Source: Myxococcales bacterium (GTDB taxonomy: Bacteria > Myxococcota_A > Polyangia > Nannocystales > Nannocystaceae). Taken from it: a DNA stretch of 64,000 nucleotides. Each line of letters starts with the position of its first letter. The first letter of the stretch is position 1. Positions 50,790 through 60,218 of the stretch are shown here, one piece after another. Both the position numbers and the translations under genes were made by a program. The notes below the pieces were generated by a model that made no database searches, had not been told where the DNA came from, and saw only the letters and a list, made by a program, of their open reading frames with translations. Location: contig JACKDU010000014.1 in NCBI GenBank assembly GCA_020633335.1, positions 71,001-135,000 of the forward strand. The letters are read 5' to 3'.

Positions 50790-51827
50790 ATGAAGGTCAC
50801 GGATATCGATCTCCAAAAGATGCTGCGCTTCGATCCGGGGACAGGGCGCATCCTCCTCGGCGAGGACCGGATGTTGATCTTCCGCCAGGACGCGCTCGCG
50901 TCGCTGCGGCAGCTCCTCGGCGATCAGCTCGGCGATCGTCGGACGCGGGCGATCCTCTCGCAGTTCGGCCACCGCTGCGGCACCGGCGACTACGACACCC
51001 TGAGCCGCGCCTACGACTGGGAGACCGAGATGGACCGGATGAGCGCCGGCCCGGCGCTCCACACCTGGGAGGGGATCGTCCACGTCGAGCCGACCTTCCT
51101 CGAGTACGACCGCGGCACCGGCCACTTCCACATGCGCGGGATCTGGCGCAACTCCTACGAGGCCGAGATCCACCGCGACCTCCACGGCCTCGCCGACGCG
51201 CCGGTCTGCCACACGCTCACCGGCTACGCGAGCGGCTGGTGCTCCTCCTTCTTCGGCAAGCCGACGGTGGCGATCGAGACCAAGTGCGCGGGCATGGGGG
51301 CCGAGCGCTGCGAGTTCGAGATCCGCCGCCCCGAGGCCTGGGGGCCCGAGGCCGACCCCTGGAAGGCGTCGCTCCAGCCGAGCGAGATCTCGCTCTCGCG
51401 GGAGCTCGAGGCGAAGATGGCGGTGATCGAGCAGCAGGAGGTCGCGATCTCCGAGCTGACGACGCCGGTGATGGAGATCTGGGATGACGTGCTCCTCCTC
51501 CCGGTCGTCGGCATCGTCGACACCCGGCGGAGCATGGACATCATGAACAACCTCCTCGAGAGCATCGAGCGGACCAAGGCTCGCTGCGTGATCATCGACG
51601 TCACCGGCGTCGAGGTCGTCGACACCAAGACCGCCGACTACCTGATCAAGGTGATGCGGGCGGCGGGCCTCCTCGGCTCCCGCTGCGTCCTCACCGGCCT
51701 CTCGTCGGCGATCGCCCAGACCCTGGTCGAGGTCGGCGCCGATCTCAGCGAGGTCCGCACGCTCCGCGGGATCAAGGAGGGGCTCAAGGACTGCCTGAAA
51801 TTCCTCCGGCAGCTCGGCCAAGGGTAG
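50790..51827 (+). CDS. RsbR-type stressosome protein with V4R sensor domain
   Basis: 345 residues. N-terminal XylR_N/V4R-type sensor (about 20-185): QDALASLRQLLGDQLGDRR, then CHTLTGYASGWCSSFFGKP and CAGMGAERCEFEI, a Cys-bearing small-molecule binding domain. A short coiled linker leads to a STAS domain (about 225-335) with IIDVTGVEVVDTKTADYLI and GLSSAIAQTLVE. Thr279 and Thr311 match the two RsbR threonines that RsbT phosphorylates. In a stressosome RsbR subunits sense stress through the N-domain and hold RsbT. ATG 50790 with AGGAG upstream; the earlier ATG at 50739 is inside the kinase gene. Confidence 0.85.
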   Translation: MKVTDIDLQKMLRFDPGTGRILLGEDRMLIFRQDALASLRQLLGDQLGDRRTRAILSQFGHRCGTGDYDTLSRAYDWETEMDRMSAGPALHTWEGIVHVEPTFLEYDRGTGHFHMRGIWRNSYEAEIHRDLHGLADAPVCHTLTGYASGWCSSFFGKPTVAIETKCAGMGAERCEFEIRRPEAWGPEADPWKASLQPSEISLSRELEAKMAVIEQQEVAISELTTPVMEIWDDVLLLPVVGIVDTRRSMDIMNNLLESIERTKARCVIIDVTGVEVVDTKTADYLIKVMRAAGLLGSRCVLTGLSSAIAQTLVEVGADLSEVRTLRGIKEGLKDCLKFLRQLGQG

Positions 51828-51837
51828 GGGGCGCCCC

Positions 51838-52254
51838 ATGGCACGGACGATCCCGATCATCAAGCTCCGCCAGAACCTGATCGTCTCGATCCAGATCGAG
51901 CTGACCGATCGGATCGTCGGCGAGCTCAAGGAGAACCTCGCCCACGACCTCCGGCTCTTCGAGGTGTCGGGGCTGGTGATCGAGGTCTCGGCGGTCGACT
52001 TCCTCGACTCCTACATCGCCCGATCGATCCAGCAGATCGCCAAGATCGCGGCCTGCATGGGGACCCAGACGGTCCTCGCCGGGCTCGACGCCTCGGTCGC
52101 GATCACTCTGGTCGAGATGGGGGCGGACATGCTCGGGGTCGAGACGGCGCTCGATCTCGAGGACGCGCTCGACCTCCTCGAGGCCCGCCAGGCGGAGGCC
52201 CGTCGAGAGGACGACGAGGTGGTCGCGGCGATCTACCGGGAGCTGGAGGACTAG
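51838..52254 (+). CDS. rsbS: RsbS-type STAS protein
   Basis: 138 residues, a lone STAS domain. The segment VDFLDSYIARSIQQIAKIA has Ser58 at the position of the RsbS serine that RsbT phosphorylates in B. subtilis. RsbS forms the stressosome core with RsbR. The last 20 residues are a charged tail (ARREDDEVVAAIYRELED) not needed for the fold. It lies 10 bases after the RsbR-like gene and 6 before the next. Confidence 0.88.
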   Translation: MARTIPIIKLRQNLIVSIQIELTDRIVGELKENLAHDLRLFEVSGLVIEVSAVDFLDSYIARSIQQIAKIAACMGTQTVLAGLDASVAITLVEMGADMLGVETALDLEDALDLLEARQAEARREDDEVVAAIYRELED

Positions 52255-52260
52255 GCCCGT

Positions 52261-52908
52261 ATGGCGAATTTCGCGGAGATCTGCGCGATCCTCGGTCGCC
52301 ACGTCAGCGCCTCGTCCGCCCGGACGATCGCCCGGATGGCGATCACGCGGATCGGCGTCCGCGAGCACGCGCTCGAGGGGCTCAGCGACACCGGGCCGCT
52401 CCTCCGAGAGCTCCACCGCGGCCTCGACCTCTTCTCGGTCTCACCGACCGCGCGACGCCTCTGCCAGGAGCAGCTCGACGGCCTCCTCGGCGGGAAGCGG
52501 GCGGGCGCGGTCGGGGGCGCGGAGATCCGGGTCACGATCGTCGACGAGACCCACATCGTCGAGGCGCGGACCAGGGCGCGGGCGCTCGCCGTCGAGCTCG
52601 GCTTCGGGCGCACCGACCAGGTGAAGATCGCCACCGTCGTCTCGGAGCTCGCTCGCAACATCTATCACTACGCGCGCACCGGCCAGATCCGCGTGATCCG
52701 CAGCGACGCGCCGCGCCGGGGGATCGTCGTCGAGGCCAGCGACGACGGCCCGGGGATCGCCGACGTCGAGCTGATCCTCTCCGGCTCCTACCGCTCGCGC
52801 ACGGGGCTCGGCCTCGGCCTCATCGGCTGCCGAAACCTCATGGACGAGTTCGCGATCGACACCGCCCCGGGCGAAGGTACTCGAGTTCGCGCTAGCATGT
52901 ACCGATGA
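52261..52908 (+). CDS. rsbT: RsbT-type kinase with N-terminal extension
   Basis: 215 residues. The C-terminal 130 are a GHKL serine/threonine kinase of the RsbT type: DETHIVEARTRARALAVELG, N-box TVVSELARNIYHYARTG, DDGPGI and TGLGLGLIG. The first 85 residues are an extra helical domain (CAILGRHVSASSARTIARMA and after); B. subtilis RsbT is about 133 residues. RsbT phosphorylates RsbR and RsbS, is set free on stress and switches on the downstream phosphatase. The coding end overlaps the start of the next gene by 4 bases. Confidence 0.85.
   Translation: MANFAEICAILGRHVSASSARTIARMAITRIGVREHALEGLSDTGPLLRELHRGLDLFSVSPTARRLCQEQLDGLLGGKRAGAVGGAEIRVTIVDETHIVEARTRARALAVELGFGRTDQVKIATVVSELARNIYHYARTGQIRVIRSDAPRRGIVVEASDDGPGIADVELILSGSYRSRTGLGLGLIGCRNLMDEFAIDTAPGEGTRVRASMYR
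52893..52898 (+). promoter_or_regulatory. Possible internal -10 before the RsbX gene
   Basis: TAGCAT, 6 bases before ATG 52905, inside the 3' end of the RsbT gene. It might add a second transcript, but the operon reads through, so weak. Confidence 0.3.
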
Positions 52909-53474
52909 TCGACGGCGTCGAGATCGCGGCGGCGGTTCGGGCGATGCCCGGCGAGCGCGCGTGTGGGGATCGGGCGGTCTATTGGCGCGACGAGGACGTG
53001 CTCCTGGTCGCGGTCATCGACGGCCTCGGTCACGGGCCGCATGCGGCGACCGCCGCCGAGGCCGCGGTCGCCTACGTCGCCGAGCACCGGGCCGAGTCCC
53101 TCGAGCAGATCGTCACCGGCTGCGACCGGGCGCTCCGCGGGACCCGCGGGGTGGTGATGACCCTCCTCCGCCTCCGCGAGAGCACCGGTGAGTGCTGGCA
53201 CCTCGGCGTCGGCAACGTCGAGGCCCGCATCATCGGCGCCGACGCGCCCCTGCTGACGAGCCCGGGGGTCGTCGGCGCGCGCCTCCGTCAGGTCCGGCTG
53301 CGCTCGTTTGTGCTCGCCCGCGGGGTCACCGTGATCCTCTACACCGACGGGATCTCGAGCCGCTTCCCGATCCGCGAGCTCCAGGGGCGGGGGGCCGAGG
53401 CGATCGTCCGGGTGCTCCTGACCGAACACGCCAAGGACCACGACGATGCCGGGTGCGCCGTCCTCGTCACCTGA
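52905..53474 (+). CDS. RsbX-type PP2C phosphatase
   Basis: 189 residues. Small PP2C-like domain with the metal-binding Asp motifs CGDRAVYW, VIDGLGHGP and TDGISSRF. RsbX removes phosphate from RsbR and RsbS and so resets the stressosome. Its 3' end overlaps the next gene by 29 bases. Confidence 0.85.
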   Translation: MIDGVEIAAAVRAMPGERACGDRAVYWRDEDVLLVAVIDGLGHGPHAATAAEAAVAYVAEHRAESLEQIVTGCDRALRGTRGVVMTLLRLRESTGECWHLGVGNVEARIIGADAPLLTSPGVVGARLRQVRLRSFVLARGVTVILYTDGISSRFPIRELQGRGAEAIVRVLLTEHAKDHDDAGCAVLVT

Positions 53475-53910
53475 GGAGCGCCACAGCGTCAGCGGCGCGA
53501 GCGAGGTCGTCGCCCTCCAGGTGCGCGCCCGCGAGTTCGCGGCCGCGGCTGGCCTCGGCAGGGTCGGCCAGTGGGAGCTGGCGATCGCCGTCAGCGAGGC
53601 CGTGACCAACATGATCAAGTACGGGGGCGGCGGCGAGTTGATCCTCCGGCGCGGCGAGCACCCGCGTCCCTTCGTCGAGTTCGAGGCCCGCGACCGCGGC
53701 CGCGGGATCCCGTCGATCTCCGACGCCCTCGTCGACAACATCTCGGAGGGGGAGGACGCGCGCGAGGCCAGCGACCCGCGGCGCCGGCGGGGGCTCGGGC
53801 TCGGGCTCGGGGCGATCCAGCGGCTCACCGACGAGGTCGAGATCCACAGCGAGCCGGGCGTCGGAACGACGCTCCGGGCGCGCAAGTGGATCTCCGGCAG
53901 TGGACGCTGA
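53446..53910 (+). CDS. RsbW/SpoIIAB-like GHKL kinase
   Basis: 154 residues. A second small GHKL domain: WELAIAVSEAVTNMIKYGGGG (in parts: AVSEAVTNMIKYG), ARDRGRGIP and GLGLGLGAIQRL. In such operons an extra RsbT- or RsbW-like kinase is common, and here it may be the output partner, binding an anti-anti-sigma factor or a different target; no sigma factor gene lies in the window. The 8-10 N-terminal residues are Ser/Pro/Glu-rich and probably not part of the fold. Confidence 0.75.
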   Translation: MPGAPSSSPEERHSVSGASEVVALQVRAREFAAAAGLGRVGQWELAIAVSEAVTNMIKYGGGGELILRRGEHPRPFVEFEARDRGRGIPSISDALVDNISEGEDAREASDPRRRRGLGLGLGAIQRLTDEVEIHSEPGVGTTLRARKWISGSGR

Positions 53911-53986
53911 GAACCTCGGGGGGACGTCTGCGCGGCCGTGGGCCGAGTTGGTTGCGATCGGCGGGCGCGGCTGCGACGATCGGAGA

Positions 53987-54862
53987 ATGAGCGCTGGGGA
54001 GGTGGATGACCTCGCCGCCGAGGTGGTGGCGCTGCGGGCCGAGAACGCGGCGTTGCGGGCCGAGAACGCGGCCAACGCCGCGTCCCACGAGATCTTCCGC
54101 GTCCTCTTCGAGCACTCGAGCGACGCCCACCTGCTCTTCGACGAGGGCGGGATCATCGACTGTAACAACGCGGCGATCGAGATGCTCCGCTGCGCGGACA
54201 AGGCCGAGGTGCTGCGCCTCCACCCGGCCGTGCTCTCGCCGGAGCGCCAACCCGACGGTCGCCTCTCGACGGAGAAGAGCGTCGAGATGGATCGGCGGGC
54301 GCGGGTCGCCGGCTTCCACCGCTTCGAGTGGGTCCACCGCCGGATGGACGGCGAGCTCTTCCCGGTCGAGGTGACGCTGACGCCGGTCCGCGTCGGCGCC
54401 GGCGAGGCCCTCCTCGTCGTCTGGCACGACCTCACCGAGTTCAAGGCTCGGGAGGCGGCGATGCAGGCGCAGATCGAGATGATCCAGGCGCAGCAGGCCG
54501 AGATCCACCGCTTGATGATGCCGGTGATCGAGGTCGGCGAGGGGGTCCTGATGGTCCCGATCCTCGGCGGGATCGACGGCGAGGCGCTCCACGAGCTCGT
54601 CGGCCCGGTCCTCGAGGCGATCGGCGCCAACAAGGCGCGGGCCCTGGTCATCGACCTCACCGGGCTCCATGACGCCGACGCGGCGACCTCCCGCCACCTC
54701 GTCCGCCTCCTCGCGGCCGCCCGCCTGATCGGCGCGACCGGCTACGTCTCCGGCGTCCGCGCGGGGGTCGCCCGCGCCCTCGTCGAGGCCGACGTGCGCC
54801 TCGACGGGGTCACCGTCCTCGGCTCCCTCCGCGAGGTGCTGGGGCGCCTCTCGGGCCGCTGA
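53987..54862 (+). CDS. PAS-STAS protein, RsbR-like without the phosphorylation threonines
   Basis: 291 residues. A short coiled coil (VVALRAENAALRAENA), a PAS domain (about 40-145; HLLFDEGGIIDCNNAAIEML ... GELFPVEVTLTPVRV), a second coil (QAQIEMIQAQQAEIHRL) and a STAS domain (about 180-290; LVIDLTGLHDADAATSRHLV). Where RsbR has the two RsbT-target threonines this protein has Ala (HDADA and RAGVARA), so it is probably not phosphorylated by RsbT and may be a silent or decoy subunit. ATG 53987 follows a GGAGA; GTG 53900 is an alternative that overlaps the gene before it. Confidence 0.8.
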   Translation: MSAGEVDDLAAEVVALRAENAALRAENAANAASHEIFRVLFEHSSDAHLLFDEGGIIDCNNAAIEMLRCADKAEVLRLHPAVLSPERQPDGRLSTEKSVEMDRRARVAGFHRFEWVHRRMDGELFPVEVTLTPVRVGAGEALLVVWHDLTEFKAREAAMQAQIEMIQAQQAEIHRLMMPVIEVGEGVLMVPILGGIDGEALHELVGPVLEAIGANKARALVIDLTGLHDADAATSRHLVRLLAAARLIGATGYVSGVRAGVARALVEADVRLDGVTVLGSLREVLGRLSGR

Positions 54863-54906
54863 TCGCTCGCCCTCGCGGCCCTATTCTTTTCGTGGTGCTC
54901 AAATAA

Positions 54907-54926
54907 ACATGTTCATATGGACATGT
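54907..54926. repeat. Palindrome, copy 6
   Basis: ACATGTTC, loop ATAT, GGACATGT; one mismatch (T in the left arm, a G-U pair in RNA). It lies between the stressosome operon and a convergent gene. Confidence 0.65.
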
Positions 54927-54938
54927 CCGATGGGCGCC

Positions 54939-55376
54939 TCAGTAGCTCTTCGGGATCCCGGCGACGACCGCGTTCATCGCGGTGAGGACGCCGACGTGGC
55001 GCATGATCTTGAGCTTCGAGCCCTCGACCTGATAGCTCGGCGAGACCAGCGCCTGGGCGACGTTGATCTCGCCGCGATCGAGGCGCACCCAGAGCTCGTA
55101 GGGGGCGGTCGAGCGGGCGAGCGCCTGGCCCTTGTCGAAGGGCTGCCGGCGCATCGCCGACGGCGCGTCGGCCTCGGCGTAGGTGTGGCGGACGCAGCGG
55201 CCGCGTTCGAAGGTGAAGGTCGCCGTGCAGTCCTTGCCGTCGGGGGTGTCGAGGCAGCGGAGGATCAGGGTCTCGGAGAACGACTTCGCTGCCCGCTGAA
55301 ACCTGTCCGAGCGGTTGAAGGCGGCGGCCAGCTCGTTGACGAAGGGCTCGGTCCAGTATCGGGGCTTGTCGGCCAT
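54939..55376 (-). CDS. SCP2-like sterol/lipid-binding domain protein
   Basis: 145 residues, cytoplasmic, one domain. The layout of a charged amphipathic N-terminus (PFVNELAAAFNRSDRFQRAAK) followed by strands TATFTFERGRCVRHTYAEA and the middle WVRLDRGEINVAQALVSPSY fits SCP2-fold proteins that carry lipids or fatty acyl chains. ATG 55376 has GAGGAG about 6 bases before it. Confidence 0.6.
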   Translation of the reverse strand: MADKPRYWTEPFVNELAAAFNRSDRFQRAAKSFSETLILRCLDTPDGKDCTATFTFERGRCVRHTYAEADAPSAMRRQPFDKGQALARSTAPYELWVRLDRGEINVAQALVSPSYQVEGSKLKIMRHVGVLTAMNAVVAGIPKSY

Positions 55377-55502
55377 CGGCGCTCCTCACTCCAGTGTATG
55401 CGGCCGCGGGCGGCGGAGGGGCCCGCCGGCGGCCCAGAGCCGCCGCTCCGCGCCCGCTCGCTGGCGCGCGCGCGCGACTGTCCAGCGGGCGGCGGCCTCG
55501 GG

Positions 55503-55508
55503 TAGTGT
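55503..55508 (+). promoter_or_regulatory. -10 element, HAD gene
   Basis: TAGTGT, 9 bases before ATG 55518. Confidence 0.35.
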
Positions 55509-55517
55509 GGGCCGGCC

Positions 55518-56213
55518 ATGGCCTCCGCCGAGCTCCCCTCCGCCCTCATCCTCGACCTCGACGGCACCCTGATCGACGCCGAGCCGGTCCACGCCGAGGG
55601 GATCGCCCGCCTCTTCGCCGACCACGGGATCACCCTCAGCGACCAGGAGCGGGCCTTCGTGATCGGCCACGCCTGGCAGGAGATCTTCGCCCACATGCGC
55701 CCGGACGAGCGCCTGGGCCTCGATCTCGAGGGCTTCAAGGCGGGGGCGATCGCCGCCAAGGAGCGGATGTTCGCGGCCGGCCTCGAGATCCCGGTCAACG
55801 AGGGCGCACGCGAGCTGGTGGCGATGGCGACCGACCTGGCGATCCCGACCGTGATCGTCAGCGGCTCGAGCCGCCGGGAGATCGAGCACGCGCTCCCCCA
55901 CCTCGGCTTCGGCGAGCGCCTCCGCTTCTACCTCGGCTGCGAGGACTACCCGCGGGGCAAGCCCGCGCCCGACGGCTTCCTCGCGGCCGCGACCCGCCTC
56001 GCGGTCCCGCCCGCGCGCTGCCTGGTGGTCGAGGACTCCCACGCCGGGATCGCCGCCGGGCTCGCCGCCGGGATGCGGGTCCTGGCGACCTCTGCATGCA
56101 ACCCGCCGCCCGGCTCCCCGGGACACCAGGATCAGCACCTCGCCCATCGGATCGTCTCGTCGCTCGCCGGCCTCGGCCCCGACGATCTGCGGGCGCTGAT
56201 GGGGGCGCGTTGA
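55518..56213 (+). CDS. HAD-superfamily phosphatase/phosphomutase
   Basis: 231 residues. HAD motif I LDLDGTLID (Asp13 nucleophile, Asp15), motif II VSGSSRREI, motif III Lys in PRGKPAPDGF and motif IV VVEDSHAG. A helical cap lies between motifs I and II, so it belongs to subfamily IA with beta-phosphoglucomutase-like members. Substrate is not evident. The last four bases overlap the start of the next gene (TTGA), so the two are probably made together. Confidence 0.88.
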   Translation: MASAELPSALILDLDGTLIDAEPVHAEGIARLFADHGITLSDQERAFVIGHAWQEIFAHMRPDERLGLDLEGFKAGAIAAKERMFAAGLEIPVNEGARELVAMATDLAIPTVIVSGSSRREIEHALPHLGFGERLRFYLGCEDYPRGKPAPDGFLAAATRLAVPPARCLVVEDSHAGIAAGLAAGMRVLATSACNPPPGSPGHQDQHLAHRIVSSLAGLGPDDLRALMGAR

Positions 56214-57415
56214 CGGGCGAGGGCGACGACGAGGGCGAGATCGCGGACGACGCGCTCGGCGACGCGGGCCTCCTCCTGCCGCCAGCGACCCTCGCGCTGG
56301 TGATCCTCCCGGACAACGAGGCGGCGGTCGATCTCGGGCGGCCGCTCCTCGGCAGGGTCCCGGCCGAGCGCCTGGTCGACGACGCGCGGGCCGCGGGCTT
56401 CACGGCCGCGCTGGTCGCTCCTGGGGTCCGGAGCGCGCCGGTCGGCGCCGACGAGGTGGCGACCGGCGATCGCGTCGGCGGGCCGGCGCTGGTCGCCCTC
56501 GAGAGCGCTTGCATCCACAACGAGATCCTCCGGCTGATGGTCGAGCACCCGCTCGAGCCCGACGAGCGCTTCACCCTCTACGACGCGGTGGGCCGGCCGA
56601 CCGCGTGGTTCTGCGGCGATCTCCGCCAGGTGCCGGCGGTGATGCCGATCTCCGAGGAGATCACCTGGCCCGCCGAGGTCGGCCCGGGGGATCTCGCGCG
56701 CCTGGTCTACGCCGAGGATCGCCGGCGAGCCGAGGCGATCGTCCGACGCTCGCGCGGCCTCGGCGAGGGCGACGGGTCGGTCTACGGGCGCTGGATCGCG
56801 GCGCCGCTCCTGCGGGCGCTGACGGCCGCCGATCGGCCGGTCGCCCAGGTCGAGGTCGCCGCGCTCGCGCTCGCGGTCGGCTCCGGCGGGCTCGTGCTGG
56901 TCCACCCGTGGCTCGGCGCCCTGGCCGGCGCCCTCGCGCTCTTCGCCGGCGTCGAGATCGCCCGGCAGATCCCGCCGCTGCGTCATCTCCGGGCGGGCGA
57001 TCGGACGGCGTTCGCCTCCGAGGTGGTGATCCGCCCCTTCGGTCATGCGTCCTACACGGCGGCCCTCACCTATGTCCTGGTCGCGGACGCGAGCCGCTCG
57101 GGGGCCGCCGATCTCGTGCTCCTGGCGATCGGCGGCGCGGCCGTGGTCCTCTCGCTCGGCCAGGCGCGCTCGCTCCTCCGCCGCCAGGCGACGCTGCCGC
57201 TCGATCTCCCGAGCTCGGCCGGCCTCGCCGCGCGCCTCGGGATCCGCTGGCCGGCGCGCTGGCGGGCGCCGCTGGTGATCGAGCTCCTGGTCGGCGCCCT
57301 CGCGCTCGTCGGCCCCGGCCTCGCCTGGGGGGTGATGGTCGCGGCTGGCCTCGCGCGCCTCTGGCGGTGGTTCGCCTCGCCTGCGCTTGCCGAAGGCTCG
57401 GGGCGCGGCCGCTGA
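56210..57415 (+). CDS. Membrane protein, degenerate nucleotidyltransferase/CDP-alcohol phosphatidyltransferase-like
   Basis: 401 residues from TTG 56210. Residues about 25-130 look like an NTP-transferase-type alpha/beta domain (ALVILPDNEAAVDLGRPLLG), without a GGxG or Lys signature. RWIAAPLLRALTAADRPVAQVE resembles the NRPLSRxL/TPNQVT start of CDP-alcohol phosphatidyltransferases, and five to six hydrophobic spans follow. The family's catalytic DGxxAR...GxxxDxxxD is gone: FAGVEIARQIPP stands in its place. So it has probably lost transferase activity. The TTG overlaps the HAD stop; a later GTG is an alternative start. Confidence 0.45.
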   Translation: MTGEGDDEGEIADDALGDAGLLLPPATLALVILPDNEAAVDLGRPLLGRVPAERLVDDARAAGFTAALVAPGVRSAPVGADEVATGDRVGGPALVALESACIHNEILRLMVEHPLEPDERFTLYDAVGRPTAWFCGDLRQVPAVMPISEEITWPAEVGPGDLARLVYAEDRRRAEAIVRRSRGLGEGDGSVYGRWIAAPLLRALTAADRPVAQVEVAALALAVGSGGLVLVHPWLGALAGALALFAGVEIARQIPPLRHLRAGDRTAFASEVVIRPFGHASYTAALTYVLVADASRSGAADLVLLAIGGAAVVLSLGQARSLLRRQATLPLDLPSSAGLAARLGIRWPARWRAPLVIELLVGALALVGPGLAWGVMVAAGLARLWRWFASPALAEGSGRGR

Positions 57416-57517
57416 TCGACGTGCGCGCGGGGTTTGATCACGCGCGGTCGATCTCCGCCCGTGGCGGCCGTCGCGGCCCCGGGCGGGCGAGCGCCGCGCG
57501 CCCGAAAAGCCGCGAGT

Positions 57518-57546
57518 TTGACCCCCTAGGGGCCGGGTGCTAGCTT
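57518..57546 (+). promoter_or_regulatory. lon promoter
   Basis: -35 TTGACC (57518-57523), 17-base spacer, -10 TAGCTT (57541-57546), close to the sigma-70 consensus. The spacer start holds the palindrome CCCCTAGGGG (57523-57532), which may be an operator. The leader to ATG 57584 is about 30 bases. Confidence 0.6.
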
Positions 57547-57583
57547 TCCGGGACCCCGCGCCAGGCCGCGGGTTCTTCGCACC

Positions 57584-60046
<2,463 letters not shown>

Positions 60047-60066
60047 GGCGCGCGCGCGCCGAGGGC

Positions 60067-60102
60067 CGAGGGCCGACCGCGGGGCACCCGGGTCGGCCCT
60101 CG
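60067..60102 (+). terminator. Hairpin after lon
   Basis: CGAGGGCCGACC (60067-60078) pairs perfectly with GGTCGGCCCTCG (60091-60102); loop of 12 bases. 20 bases after the stop, between convergent genes. No T-run. Confidence 0.65.
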
Positions 60103-60218
60103 CCGCGTCTGGGGGCTCTGAGCGGGCATCTCGGCCCCTCCTGGTGGGCGCCACCCACGCCACGCGAGGCGCGTGCGCGCCCGCCCGCGCGCGGCCGGGC
60201 TCGCCGCCGCGACGCCGC

